A stretch of 64,000 nt of DNA from JANMCE01 sp963791625 (GCA_963791625.1 CAWBTA010000015.1:1054001-1118000), one strand, 5' to 3'; counted from the first letter of the stretch, positions 51,324-59,983 are shown. Numbers and translations are program-made. Notes: generated by a model from the sequence alone, not told the origin.

Positions 51324-51989
51324 TCAAGCGGCGTGGGTGATAAGGTCGGCAACGGCCGCGAGGCGGCGGTTGAGGATGGTGCGGGGGCTGACGCCGTAGC
51401 TCGCGGCGAGTTCGCTTACGGAGCGCCCGGCCACTGCGAGTTCTCCCAGGAGACGGAGGCCGTCAGGGTTGGCGCCGGTGTTGCGAGCGGCGGCCAAGAC
51501 ACTGATCACGTCTTCGCCCGCGTTGGTGTGGCGAGGGGCTGACCGCTCGGGCAGGTCGGCCACCGCGTCGGTGGCGACCCGGCGCAGACGGCTCTGCTGG
51601 GTGAAGGTGTTGTACTCAATGTCTCGCACGAGGTTGGCGGCGATCTTCCGGGGGCGGCGGTCGAGAGGGTAGGTGCAGACCGCGATCCAGGCGTTGGCGA
51701 CGAGGTCGTGAAGGATCTCGCGGAACGTGCCGGGGGCCAGATTGGCGCGTCGCTTGGCAACCGACAACAAGCCGGGCATCACTCGCTGAAGAACGAGGCG
51801 GGCCATCGTGGGATCGGTCGCCGCTCGTGAAACCAACGCCGCAAGGTTCTGATCGGCCTCGTCATTATTGCCCTGCGTGGAGGCCAGCAGCGCCTCCAGC
51901 TCGGCAGCGATTGTGGCCGGCTGGGCGGAGCAGAACTGCTCCCAGTCGGTGCGATAGTTCGTGAGAGGAAGAGAAGTCATGGGAGTCAC
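51324..51989 (-). CDS. Sigma-factor-like HTH protein
   Basis: 221 residues (GTG 51989, or ATG 51980). The central helices ('LLSVAKRRANLAPGTFREILHDLVANAWIAV') resemble sigma-70 region 2 and the C-terminal 'GRSVSELAASYGVSPRTILNRRLAAVADLI' a region 4 helix-turn-helix. It looks like an ECF-like or phage-type transcription factor, though the -10-recognition helices are weak. Upstream on its own promoter side lie helically phased CTCAC repeats. Target genes unknown. Confidence 0.75.
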   Translation of the reverse strand: MTPMTSLPLTNYRTDWEQFCSAQPATIAAELEALLASTQGNNDEADQNLAALVSRAATDPTMARLVLQRVMPGLLSVAKRRANLAPGTFREILHDLVANAWIAVCTYPLDRRPRKIAANLVRDIEYNTFTQQSRLRRVATDAVADLPERSAPRHTNAGEDVISVLAAARNTGANPDGLRLLGELAVAGRSVSELAASYGVSPRTILNRRLAAVADLITHAA

Positions 51990-52003
51990 GATGCGCTTTG
52001 ACC

Positions 52004-52045
52004 CTCACCGCACTGCTCACCGCAAACCTCACATCGGAACCTCAC
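52004..52045. promoter_or_regulatory. Phased CTCAC direct repeats
   Basis: CTCAC occurs at 52004, 52016, 52028 and 52041 (steps of 12, 12 and 13 bp), 15 to 56 bp upstream of the HTH gene start; a further TTCACAG and CTCACAG follow at 52082 and 52094. Near one-turn phasing on one strand suggests cooperative binding of a transcription factor, perhaps the HTH protein itself. Confidence 0.45.
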
Positions 52046-52067
52046 AGGCCAGAAACTGGGCGAAATG

Positions 52068-52092
52068 AGCCCTGTGATCCCTTCACAGGGCT
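52068..52092. promoter_or_regulatory. Perfect 10-bp hairpin in the divergent promoter region
   Basis: AGCCCTGTGA (52068-52077) and TCACAGGGCT (52083-52092) are perfect inverted repeats around TCCCT. It lies between the HTH gene and the FMN reductase gene, divergently arranged, so an operator is more likely than a terminator. A third partial copy (CACAGCCCTG) follows. Confidence 0.5.
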
Positions 52093-52134
52093 ACTCACAG
52101 CCCTGTTCCACGGCGGCAACGGTAGGTTGAGCCC

Positions 52135-52737
52135 ATGTTCGTTCGGGTGCTGACCGTCTGCGGAAGTCTGCAGCGAGCGTCTTCGAATCGAGCAGCCCTT
52201 GATGTCGCCACGGCCTCGTTGCGAGCAACGGGTGCCGAGGTAGATGACTACCGGGATCTCGCCGCGGTCCCTCCGTTCAACCCCAAGGCCGATCCCGGTC
52301 CGGTCGTCACCAACCTCCGCAGCCGGATCACAGCGGCGGACGTTGTGCTTATCGCCGCACCCGAATATGCGGGTGCGTTGGCGGGAGTCATCAAGAACGC
52401 TCTGGACTGGATCGTCGGTTCCGGCGAGCTCTATCTGAAGCCGGTCGCGGTCATGAGCGCCGGGTCAACCGGTGGCCACCATGCCCGGCAGCATCTGATC
52501 CAGACCCTTACGTGGCAAGGTGCCCACGTGGTGGCCCAGCTCGACATCAGCCATCCGAGGACGAAGTCCGATGCCGACGGTCACCTTACCGACCCGGCCA
52601 CCCTGGTCGAGATCGAAGGCTTGGCTCTCGCGTTGGCTACTGCTCCGACCCTGCCGTCCGAAGCGCGGTTGACGCTTGTTCGGGCCATCATCGACGAGAT
52701 GGGGATCGACCCGAATCACATCGCCGCGGTGTTCTGA
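52135..52737 (+). CDS. NADPH-dependent FMN reductase
   Basis: 200-residue flavodoxin-like fold: 'TVCGSLQRASSNRAAL' binds the FMN phosphate (usual GSxRxxSxN), 'LIAAPEYAGALAGVIKNALDWI' is the flavin/dimer motif, and 'AVMSAGSTGGHHARQHL' closes the site. The family reduces FMN, quinones, azo dyes or chromate. Divergent from the HTH gene; the PhyH gene follows 54 bases later. Confidence 0.9.
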   Translation: MFVRVLTVCGSLQRASSNRAALDVATASLRATGAEVDDYRDLAAVPPFNPKADPGPVVTNLRSRITAADVVLIAAPEYAGALAGVIKNALDWIVGSGELYLKPVAVMSAGSTGGHHARQHLIQTLTWQGAHVVAQLDISHPRTKSDADGHLTDPATLVEIEGLALALATAPTLPSEARLTLVRAIIDEMGIDPNHIAAVF

Positions 52738-52791
52738 GTAGGACTGGACCACATGCGACAGCAGGTCCGGTGCTGCGCTAAGACTACAGAC

Positions 52792-53979
52792 ATGACCGCT
52801 GAAAGAGCATCGATTGGATGGGTGGCTGAGGTTCCGCCGAACGGTTTCCGGAACCGGCCGTCAGCAGATGTCTACGCGAGCAACGACAATCCGCTTGGCC
52901 TGGCCACCCCGGACAACGAGTTGGAGACCACGCCGGAGCATCGCAACCTGGCGGCCGGTGACCCTGCTTGCGTCACCTGGACGCGCCGCTACGACGACCC
53001 GTCGGTCGTCGCCTACCGCGAGCGACTGGCCCGGGAGAACGGCATCCGGGGCCTGGCCATCGTTGACCCCCACGAGGTCGAGCGGGCCGCGCAACTGTTT
53101 CATCGCGACGGCTTTGTCGTCGTGCGGGATGCCCTCACCCCGACGCAGACCGCGCGACTACGAGCGGCAACCGATCGTCAGCTCGATCGGATCCTGGCCG
53201 TCGATCCGCAGGCCGCCGTCGGAGGTGGCGCGGGTGGCCTGCCCCATCGCTATTCCTTTGGTTCATCATCAGGCTCGCGGCACATGCTCCACGAGGAGGA
53301 ATGGTGTGAAGTGATCGATCTTCCGACGACAACACCACTGCTCACCGAGATCTTCGGGTCGACCGAGTATCTCGTGCTGGGCGGTGGGGGTGACGTCGCC
53401 CTTCCCGGAGCGATCGAGTACCAGGGTCTCCACTCGGACAACCTCTGGAAGGAACTACCCGACCCCGTCGGCCAGGTGTCCATGCGTGACCTACCGGTGC
53501 CGGTGCTCACCATTAACTTCACCGTGTGCGACCTCACCACCGAGAACGGACCCATCCGGCAGATTCCTGGTTCGCAACGGTCGCGTCAACCGATCCCAAC
53601 CCTGGCCGACGAACCGGAGTGGATGAAGTTTTCCACCATCTGCCCGGTGCCGGCTGGCAGCGCAATCTTTCGCGACAACCGTTGCTGGCATGGCGGCACG
53701 CCGAACCTCTCACGTGAGACTCGGGCCATTCCGAACATCGAGTACTTCGCGCCGTGGTTCCGTAGCGAGGCACTCATCAAATCGATGCCCTATGAGCGCT
53801 GGGCCGAACTCTCACCCCACGCCAAACGCATCTCTCGCTATGTCGCCGGCTACCCGGGCGAGCCGATCCTGGGCGCCGGTTTCGTCGATCCACGCTCGGC
53901 CGAGCGAACGCGTTTCACGGCCGAACAACTTGCGGCGATGGACCCCGCCGTCGCAGCCGATTTCATCGCTCGCCGGTAA
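52792..53979 (+). CDS. Phytanoyl-CoA dioxygenase (PhyH)-family oxygenase
   Basis: 395 residues from ATG 52792, about 100 more than usual. Core: 'FHRDGFVVVRDALTPTQTARLRAATD', 'YQGLHSDNLWKELP' (HxD iron ligands), 'VPAGSAIFRDNRCWHGGTPNLS' (distal His) and 'TRAIPNIEYFAPW' (2OG Arg). The extra N-terminal 90 residues include 'NDNPLGLATPDNELE' and are not recognised. Substrate unknown. Only weakly similar to the shorter PhyH protein at 27908. Confidence 0.85.
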   Translation: MTAERASIGWVAEVPPNGFRNRPSADVYASNDNPLGLATPDNELETTPEHRNLAAGDPACVTWTRRYDDPSVVAYRERLARENGIRGLAIVDPHEVERAAQLFHRDGFVVVRDALTPTQTARLRAATDRQLDRILAVDPQAAVGGGAGGLPHRYSFGSSSGSRHMLHEEEWCEVIDLPTTTPLLTEIFGSTEYLVLGGGGDVALPGAIEYQGLHSDNLWKELPDPVGQVSMRDLPVPVLTINFTVCDLTTENGPIRQIPGSQRSRQPIPTLADEPEWMKFSTICPVPAGSAIFRDNRCWHGGTPNLSRETRAIPNIEYFAPWFRSEALIKSMPYERWAELSPHAKRISRYVAGYPGEPILGAGFVDPRSAERTRFTAEQLAAMDPAVAADFIARR

Positions 53980-54125
53980 GTCTTTCGCCGCGCATCAGAA
54001 GCGAACGCGCGCTTCACGCGCCGTTCACGGAACGGCCACATCGCCGACTCGTTGGCTTGCGATGATGACCTCAGCAACTTTCGCTCCCCCCGAAAGAAGC
54101 TGCCGTTCCGATAGGAGCGAACTCC

Positions 54126-54169
54126 CCGGCTCCGCCTGCTGTCATTCTGGGAATGGCAGGCGGAGCCGG
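54126..54169. terminator. Bidirectional intrinsic terminator
   Basis: CCGGCTCCGCCTGC and GCAGGCGGAGCCGG form a 14-bp perfect stem, extended by GTCATT/AATGGC-type pairs to a loop around CTGGG. TTTT follows on the plus side. It sits between the convergent PhyH and RnfD-like genes. The rest of the 219-bp gap contains nothing recognised. Confidence 0.75.
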
Positions 54170-54198
54170 TTCAAGTTTTCGGCCGGGCAACCTGCCGC

Positions 54199-55335
54199 TC
54201 AGCCGCCTTGCGGCGTGAGGTGGTGGGTCATCGCGAGCCACCCGAGAGCGTTGACAACAAGAAGCCACCACGCCAAACCCAGTGCCGCCGCCACGAGGTG
54301 ACGCGGCGCCACGTCCTGCCAGGAGGGGCCTGCGCCTCGCAGAGAACGGAACGGATCGAGTTCGGGTGCCCCGCTCCAAAACACCCGAGGCATGAAAAGA
54401 CGGGCAACGGAGCACACCGCCAGGCCACCGAGAAGTGCGACCTTGGTTCGGAATTCGTTCGTCTGAGGCGCCATCAGCAACGCGCACACCGCTCCCACAA
54501 AGATGCCATAGCGGACTCGAGCTTGCCTCGACGTCGGTACCGTCTTGGGGTCGCTGAGCATGAAGAAAGCAAAGATCAACAGTTCGGGAGACGCAGCAAC
54601 GAACCACCAGAACTGGGCTCCGCAAACGGGGGTCACCGACTGCGGTGTAAGCATGCAATGACCGCCGGACGCGAGCGATGTCAGGCCAACGACCAGGGTC
54701 AGCCAGAAGGCGGTGAGCAGACTAAGCATGCGGAGGCGATAGGTGATGATGACGCCACCGACCAGGATAATGCCGTACGCCAGCAACATGACGGCGTCGA
54801 GCCGACGCCACCACAAATGAAGCGGTTCGATACGGCCGCTCCCGAGAAGGACGAACGCAACCACCAGCCCGACATTGGACGGATTGAATACCTGCCGGCC
54901 TTGCGAACGGATCGTGTACTTGGTGAGGAGCGACAGCACAGCCACACCGGCGAAGAGGTACCAACGGTCGAATGACCAATGGGACCCGGCCTTCATGCCG
55001 ACGACACGCAGGATCAGCCCGACACTACTTCCGGTTAGCATGGCGCTTGCCGGCCACACCAAACGGCGATCTCGAACGAAGACGATGACAACCTCCACGA
55101 CAAAACACGAGCCGATCGCGGCCATGATCTGGGGCACCGACACGCGGAAGCCCAGCACGGCCTGACCCAGGATGTGGATGGAAATGACGACCGCCGCCAC
55201 GTGCAAGCGGCTGTCTCGAGGGTTGGGCAGCACGACTGGATACGTCCGCTGCCCGACCCGGATTTTGTGGGCGAACGCGTCTGTGGTCGCAATCACCGCT
55301 TCATCCGAAACATCCTCCGCCTGAGGAGCCACCAT
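54199..55335 (-). CDS. RnfD/NqrB-like (UnbU-type) membrane protein
   Basis: 378 residues, about nine membrane helices. 'RQVFNPSNVGLVVAFVLLG' and 'PELLIFAFFMLSDPKTVPTS' resemble RnfD/NqrB and the enediyne-cluster protein UnbU. The FMN-attachment Ser/Thr motif of RnfD is not obvious, and no other Rnf subunit or UnbV partner is adjacent. It is a single gene, so electron transport or a vitamin-flavin role is only suggested by the family. Confidence 0.72.
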   Translation of the reverse strand: MVAPQAEDVSDEAVIATTDAFAHKIRVGQRTYPVVLPNPRDSRLHVAAVVISIHILGQAVLGFRVSVPQIMAAIGSCFVVEVVIVFVRDRRLVWPASAMLTGSSVGLILRVVGMKAGSHWSFDRWYLFAGVAVLSLLTKYTIRSQGRQVFNPSNVGLVVAFVLLGSGRIEPLHLWWRRLDAVMLLAYGIILVGGVIITYRLRMLSLLTAFWLTLVVGLTSLASGGHCMLTPQSVTPVCGAQFWWFVAASPELLIFAFFMLSDPKTVPTSRQARVRYGIFVGAVCALLMAPQTNEFRTKVALLGGLAVCSVARLFMPRVFWSGAPELDPFRSLRGAGPSWQDVAPRHLVAAALGLAWWLLVVNALGWLAMTHHLTPQGG

Positions 55336-55399
55336 CCGGCGAGGTTATCGAACGCCAGCGACACAATCCGCTCCAGGCGATGCCCCCATCGACTTCGAC

Positions 55400-55783
55400 T
55401 CAGCCGGCGAGTCGCTGTAAGCCCGACGCGATCCAATCGAGGTCGCGGTGCTCCGAGGCGATCGCGATGACAAAGTCGTACACATCGTCATTGCTCGCGG
55501 CTGCGATGTTCACGCCGTTGATGTCGAGGAACACGGCGGTGGAGAGCCAACCGAGTCGCTTGTTGCCATCCACCAACGCGTGGTTGTTCACGATCGATTG
55601 GAGAAGAGCGGCGGCCTTCATCCAGAGATCGGGATAGGCATCCTGTCCGAACACGGTCGTCTGCGGGCGTGCAACCGCCGAACCTAAGAGCCCAACATCG
55701 CGGACAGGTGGAGGATCACCAAAGAGTTGCCTTGTCAGTTCGAGGACGTCATCGAGATCGAGAAACTGGACCTCTGCGGTCAC
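55400..55783 (-). CDS. doc: Doc-type Fic toxin
   Basis: 127 residues. Fic/Doc fold with the catalytic motif 'NHALVDGNKRLGW' (HxxxxGNKR as in Doc, which phosphorylates EF-Tu) and 'VEFLDLDDVLELTRQLFG'-like N-terminal helix (here 'VQFLDLDDVLELT'). 'SAVARPQTTVFGQDAYPDLWMKAAALL' is also Doc-typical. Start overlaps the antitoxin stop (ATGA). Confidence 0.92.
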   Translation of the reverse strand: MTAEVQFLDLDDVLELTRQLFGDPPPVRDVGLLGSAVARPQTTVFGQDAYPDLWMKAAALLQSIVNNHALVDGNKRLGWLSTAVFLDINGVNIAAASNDDVYDFVIAIASEHRDLDWIASGLQRLAG

Positions 55784-55983
55784 TCTCCCAGTCGCTTCAG
55801 GGCGTCGGCGTGCACCGTCATGATCCGTTTCGCGGCATCGGCGACACGGTCACGATGCGTCCCGGCGGCGACGTACGCCCGCACGGCCTGACGGGCCGCG
55901 TCCTGAAGCGAAATGCCTTCGAGTTCTGCTCGTTCACGGAGTGCATTCTGTTCGTCATCGGTCAGTCGAAGCGTCATAGCCAT
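55780..55983 (-). CDS. RHH antitoxin paired with Doc
   Basis: 67 residues from ATG 55983 (or 55977). A ribbon-helix-helix start 'MTLRLTDDEQNALRERAELEGISLQDAARQAVRAYV' (in parts), with a helical tail that would occupy the Doc active site. It is of the RHH class rather than classical Phd. A perfect 7-bp palindrome lies just upstream, fitting autoregulation. Confidence 0.85.
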   Translation of the reverse strand: MAMTLRLTDDEQNALRERAELEGISLQDAARQAVRAYVAAGTHRDRVADAAKRIMTVHADALKRLGE

Positions 55984-55992
55984 GAGGCAAAT

Positions 55993-56009
55993 GGTATCAA
56001 AGTGATACC
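55993..56009. promoter_or_regulatory. Autoregulatory operator of the Doc toxin-antitoxin pair
   Basis: GGTATCA-AAG-TGATACC is a perfect 7-bp inverted repeat, 10 bp upstream of the antitoxin ATG, in the 66-bp gap before the VWA gene. Length and position suit an RHH dimer. Confidence 0.75.
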
Positions 56010-56049
56010 GCCAGCGGCACGGGTATTTCTTGCACATGCGTTCGAATGG

Positions 56050-57558
56050 CTAGGCGGTGACGGCGCTGACGGCGGCGGCGAGGTCATTGAGGGTGCGGAC
56101 CTCGAACACGGCGTTGCACCACAGCGCGAACTGGCTGACTTCGGAGTCCTTGTCGTCCCACTCGGCTCGGGGTTCAGGGTTGAGCCAGAACACGCGCTTG
56201 GCCCGGGCGGCCAGCGTGGCGAAGTCGTCGAAGCCAGCGGCCCGGTAGTTCGTACGGGCGTCACCCGTGATGATGACCGTCGTTGCCGGCGTCACTGTCG
56301 TGAGGTGTTCACGCACAAAGGTCGCCAGCACGCCGCCGTAGTCACTGTGGCCGTCACCAACGACCACTCCCGGTTGGTGGATGAGGTACCGCGGGTCGAA
56401 GTCGTCGACTGCGTCGGTCAGCGTGTCGGTGACATCGGCGATGCCGTCGACGAACGCGAACGTACGCAGTCTGGCCATCTCATTGTGCATTGCGTGCATA
56501 AGCATGAGCGTGAAGTTGGCAAACTCGGCGACCGAGCCCGACACATCACACAGCATCACGATGTCAGGTTTCGTCGATCGCTGCGCACGGAACCTGACGT
56601 CGACGGGCACGCCACCGGTGTTGAGCGAGTGCCGCAATGTGCGACGCATATCGAGCCGGCCTTGGCGATGATGACGGCGACGCTGCGACAACTTGCTCGC
56701 CAGCTTTCGAGCGAGCGGTCGCACGACCTCGCGCATCTGGCGCAGGTCAGTGGTGCTGGCATCGAACATATCCAGCTCCTCCAACCGACGATTCTTGGTT
56801 GGCGCTCTCTGTGCGGCGAGCAGTTCATCAAGGTGGTCGCGGATCTGCTCGGCAATCATGCGACGGAAGAGGTCGACCTGCTGTGCCTGCTCCGACAACT
56901 CCATGCGAGCGACAAATGCATCCGCCATCACCTCCGGGGACTCCGTCCGAATCTCGCGCATCACCGTGGTCAGGAGGTTGGAAAGGTCGGCAGCACGAAG
57001 CACTCGGTAGTAGTGCGACCGTTCGCTTCCGACCTGCCCGGCGAGGCCGGCGTACGCGTCAACGTAGCGACCCGCGAGCTGCTGCAGCTCAGCGGTATCG
57101 CCCCGTTTCAGAGCGTCGATGAGCTCGGCCAACAGTTGTTGATCGACCGACTCTTCGCCTGCCGCTCCTCCGGTAGGAGCGACGTTCGTCGCGATCTCGC
57201 CACCATTGGGTCCGGTGAGTTCACTCAGATCTTGCTCCCGCGTCGCTTCGGTTGCCGTGTCACCAGACGTCGAAAACGAAGCGGAGCTCAGCGGGAATGC
57301 ACGATCAAAGAGTCGGTCAAAGACCGCCTGGTCCTCGACCCGCTTGATCATGGCCGAACGCAGAGCGGCACGCAGGAGGGGCCGGTCATCGAGGGGCAAC
57401 AGGCCGAGGGCACGGGTGGCATCCACCTTTTCGGTCAGTGCCACCGGAACCCCGGCGCGCTGCAATCGGGCGCAGAGATCAAGCAGCATCCCCAGCACGG
57501 CAACACCGCTCCCCACTGGCTCGGCCGATGCGTCTGTCACCCTGGGGAATGGGCGCAT
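56050..57558 (-). CDS. VWA domain protein, CoxE-like
   Basis: 502 residues. N-terminal helical region, an acidic/Ser-rich linker, then a C-terminal von Willebrand A domain with the MIDAS motif 'IVMLCDVSGSVAEFA', 'AFVDGIADVTD', 'GHSDYGGVLATF' and 'VIITGDARTNYRAAGFDDF'. This is the CoxE class that works with MoxR AAA ATPases as chaperone pairs for metal enzymes. No MoxR gene lies next to it in this window, so it appears orphaned. It follows the IclR gene by four bases. Confidence 0.85.
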   Translation of the reverse strand: MRPFPRVTDASAEPVGSGVAVLGMLLDLCARLQRAGVPVALTEKVDATRALGLLPLDDRPLLRAALRSAMIKRVEDQAVFDRLFDRAFPLSSASFSTSGDTATEATREQDLSELTGPNGGEIATNVAPTGGAAGEESVDQQLLAELIDALKRGDTAELQQLAGRYVDAYAGLAGQVGSERSHYYRVLRAADLSNLLTTVMREIRTESPEVMADAFVARMELSEQAQQVDLFRRMIAEQIRDHLDELLAAQRAPTKNRRLEELDMFDASTTDLRQMREVVRPLARKLASKLSQRRRHHRQGRLDMRRTLRHSLNTGGVPVDVRFRAQRSTKPDIVMLCDVSGSVAEFANFTLMLMHAMHNEMARLRTFAFVDGIADVTDTLTDAVDDFDPRYLIHQPGVVVGDGHSDYGGVLATFVREHLTTVTPATTVIITGDARTNYRAAGFDDFATLAARAKRVFWLNPEPRAEWDDKDSEVSQFALWCNAVFEVRTLNDLAAAVSAVTA

Positions 57559-57562
57559 TGGG

Positions 57563-58339
57563 CTATCGCTTGGCGAGGCGGTCGGAAATTTCGGCAGCGG
57601 CTTCCGACAAAAGGGGAAGGAAGTCGCCGCGCAGCTGTTTCATGGGCACCCGGCCAACCTGGGTGCCAATGTTGAGTGCGGCCACCACGCGACCAGCCCG
57701 ATCGCGAATCGGAACGGCCAAGGATCGCACGCCATCTTCCAGTTCCTCGTCAACGATCGCGTAGCCCAATCGTGCGGTTTCCGAGAGCCGCTCAGCCAGA
57801 GCGTCGAGGCTGGTGATGGTCCGCTCAGTGCGAGCGGTCAACTCGACCGACTGAAGAAACTTCGACAGCTCAGCGGGCGGCAGTCCGGCCAACAACACCC
57901 GTCCGAGCGAGGTGCAGTGTGCAGGCAGGCGCGATCCGAGCGCGAGTGAGATGGACATGATGCGCGAGGTAGGTACGCGCGCGACATACACAATTTCGTG
58001 GCCGTCGAGCACGCCGAGTGACACCGATTCATGCACCTTTTCCGACAGCGCCTCCATCGAAGGCAACGCTATGTCGCCCACCTGCAGCGACGACAGATAG
58101 GCGTAACCGAGGTCAAGCATCTTCGGCGTGGGCTCGAAGTTCTTGCCATCGGTCCGCACATAGCCGAGGGCCACGAACGTGTGCAGAATTCGCCTGGCCG
58201 TTGCCCGAGACAACCCAGTCAAGACAGCGGCCTCGCTCAGGGTGAGACTGGGGTTCTCGGCGCCGAACACGCTCAACACCGCAAGGCCGCGTTCGAGCGA
58301 TTGGATGAACTCGCCGGAGTCTGCTGTGGCGTTTGACAC
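57563..58339 (-). CDS. IclR-family regulator of the hydroquinone operon
   Basis: 258 residues (GTG start). N-terminal winged helix 'LSEAAVLTGLSRATARRILHTFVALGYV' (in parts), then the IclR effector domain ('GVLDGHEIVYVARVPTSR', 'LGSRLPAHCTSLGRVLLAGL', 'GVRSLAVPIRDRAGRVVAALNIG'). Similar to PcaR/PobR-type aromatic catabolism regulators. Divergent from the dioxygenase genes; a 15-bp dyad at 58427 is a probable site. Confidence 0.9.
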   Translation of the reverse strand: MSNATADSGEFIQSLERGLAVLSVFGAENPSLTLSEAAVLTGLSRATARRILHTFVALGYVRTDGKNFEPTPKMLDLGYAYLSSLQVGDIALPSMEALSEKVHESVSLGVLDGHEIVYVARVPTSRIMSISLALGSRLPAHCTSLGRVLLAGLPPAELSKFLQSVELTARTERTITSLDALAERLSETARLGYAIVDEELEDGVRSLAVPIRDRAGRVVAALNIGTQVGRVPMKQLRGDFLPLLSEAAAEISDRLAKR

Positions 58340-58396
58340 TGCGGACCCTGCTCTTTCTGCTTCGCTGACTCGCTACCACTCGCTTTAGCGCTCAGA

Positions 58397-58441
58397 TTGT
58401 CTAGAATGTTCGCAGGTCGCACAATAGTTCGCATAGCGAAC
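58397..58441 (+). promoter_or_regulatory. Promoter and IclR-type operator of the hydroquinone operon
   Basis: TTGTCT (58397-58402) and CACAAT (58420-58425), 17 bp apart, make a plausible promoter. Just downstream GTTCGC-ATA-GCGAAC (58427-58441) is a perfect dyad; a half site GTTCGC precedes it at 58408. Position across the start region suggests control by the divergent IclR protein. Confidence 0.55.
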
Positions 58442-58481
58442 ACAGGCAAGTGTCGAGATCATTCACGGATAGGGGATTTGC

Positions 58482-58973
58482 GTGGAGTACACCACCAAGT
58501 TTGGCTCACTCGCCGACTATGAAAAGGGGGGCATCGAGATCGTCGATGACAACCCGAAGAACTACGTGTTCTCCAACATCTTCGAGGTCGCCTCGGGCGC
58601 CAAACCGTGGGAGAAAATCGCGGTCGGCAAGAACATGGAGTACGTACTCGAAACCATCCGAGCCGAAGGCGTGTCCGAATGGCGCACCTGTGATCACGAC
58701 GAGTACGCCCTCATCATGGACGGCACCGTGGTCACCGATCTGGTCAAGCTCGACACCCCACTCGCGCCCGCTGATCACCCCGGCTCTATTGCCGTGCCGG
58801 GTGAGCCGGTCGGCAAGAAGATGGGCAAGGTCACCGCCGGCAAGGGCCACATGGTGCTGTTGCCCAAGGGTTCCGCCTACCGTTTTTCGGCCGCTGCGCC
58901 GAGCGTCATTCTCCTCCAAACCATTCTCGGCGACGACACCATTCAGCGGTGGGCCGAGATCTGTCTCTCGTAG
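58482..58973 (+). CDS. hapC: Hydroquinone 1,2-dioxygenase small subunit
   Basis: 163 residues (GTG start), about 18 kDa, the size of HapC/PnpC/HqdA. Cupin-like sequence 'VFSNIFEVASGAKPWEKIAVGKNMEYVLE' (in parts), 'WRTCDHDEYALIMDGTVVTDLV' and 'KGHMVLLPKGSAYRF'. In characterised two-subunit enzymes this subunit lacks the catalytic iron and supports the large one. First structural gene behind the IclR-controlled promoter; the large subunit gene follows 29 bases later. Confidence 0.85.
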   Translation: MEYTTKFGSLADYEKGGIEIVDDNPKNYVFSNIFEVASGAKPWEKIAVGKNMEYVLETIRAEGVSEWRTCDHDEYALIMDGTVVTDLVKLDTPLAPADHPGSIAVPGEPVGKKMGKVTAGKGHMVLLPKGSAYRFSAAAPSVILLQTILGDDTIQRWAEICLS

Positions 58974-59002
58974 ATTCACCGGACCTAAGGAACTGAACTG
59001 AT

Positions 59003-59980
59003 ATGACCGACATCATCAACGTCCAATCCACCGAGCCCGGCAAAGAGGGCTACCGCGAATTCAGCCTCGGCGGCTTCAACTTCCGGCGCGACGAGTTCTT
59101 CGTCCACGTCAACTGGCCCACCGGCAGCCATGTCATGAGCGCCGACACCTTCCTTCGTGCATTGCAGCGCGACATCGCTTGGGACTTCTTCTACGGCACC
59201 GTGAACTTCGACGCCGTTGTCGGCACCGTCAATCACTACGGCACCGTCGACTTGTTCGGTGGGCGCTTCAATGAGAGCTACCGCAAAGCCGAACTCGATC
59301 ACCTCGAGAACTTCCCGAGCGATGTCATCCGTGAGACCTTCAAGGCCATCATCGATGACTGGACCAACTCGGCGTTCGACCCGTTCGCATCCCCCGCCGA
59401 GACGGGCAACCCATTCGGTGTGAAAGACGGCTCGAACACCAACGCCGTCACGCGTCGTCGTGTGGCTGCTAACCGTTTGGTAAGCCTGCCGGGCGACGAA
59501 CAGATCCGCACCGATGCCACCCATCCCGTCAACCGCATGTTTGCCGACGTGCCCCAGGACGAGCCGATCGTCGAGGTTGAGCCCGGCTTCGAGAACGAGG
59601 TGGGCGCCTTCAACCTTTTCGCCTACATCAGTCGATCCGACGTGACGTGGAACCCGTCGGTGGTGTCGCAATGCAAGGCCAGCCTCTACTGCCCCACCTC
59701 GGAGGAGTACATCCTTCCCGTCATCCACGGCAACGATCGCGTCGAGTGGTTCATGCAGATGTCCGACGAGATCGTCTGGGATGTGCAGGACCGCGACACC
59801 GGCGCCAAGCGGGCCACCGTCACCATGAAGGCGGGTGACATTGCGGCTATGCCGGGCGATATCCGCCATCAGGGCTACTCCCCCAAGCGGTCGATGTTGC
59901 TCGTGTGGGAGAACGCGTCGCCAGAGCTTCCCGAACTCATCCGTACGGGTAAGGCGCCCATGACGCCAGTGCAGTTCTAA
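59003..59980 (+). CDS. hapD: Hydroquinone 1,2-dioxygenase large (catalytic) subunit
   Basis: 325 residues, about 37 kDa, as for HapD/PnpD/HqdB. It cleaves hydroquinone to 4-hydroxymuconic semialdehyde. 'HGNDRVEWF' places His242, Asn244 and Glu248, with His289 in 'DIRHQG': the His-x-Asn-x3-Glu plus distal His pattern I recall for the iron site of PnpCD. 'TGSHVMSADTFLRALQRDIAW' (in parts) and 'FFYGTVNFDAVVGTVNHYG' are family blocks. Together with the small subunit this defines the pathway entry. Confidence 0.87.
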   Translation: MTDIINVQSTEPGKEGYREFSLGGFNFRRDEFFVHVNWPTGSHVMSADTFLRALQRDIAWDFFYGTVNFDAVVGTVNHYGTVDLFGGRFNESYRKAELDHLENFPSDVIRETFKAIIDDWTNSAFDPFASPAETGNPFGVKDGSNTNAVTRRRVAANRLVSLPGDEQIRTDATHPVNRMFADVPQDEPIVEVEPGFENEVGAFNLFAYISRSDVTWNPSVVSQCKASLYCPTSEEYILPVIHGNDRVEWFMQMSDEIVWDVQDRDTGAKRATVTMKAGDIAAMPGDIRHQGYSPKRSMLLVWENASPELPELIRTGKAPMTPVQF

Positions 59981-59983
59981 GGC

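Noticed and set aside
55669..57675. 668-codon plus-strand open frame across the Doc, RHH and VWA genes
   Set aside because: It is antisense to three well-supported genes, has His/Arg-rich composition typical of shadow frames in GC-rich DNA, and shows no domain.
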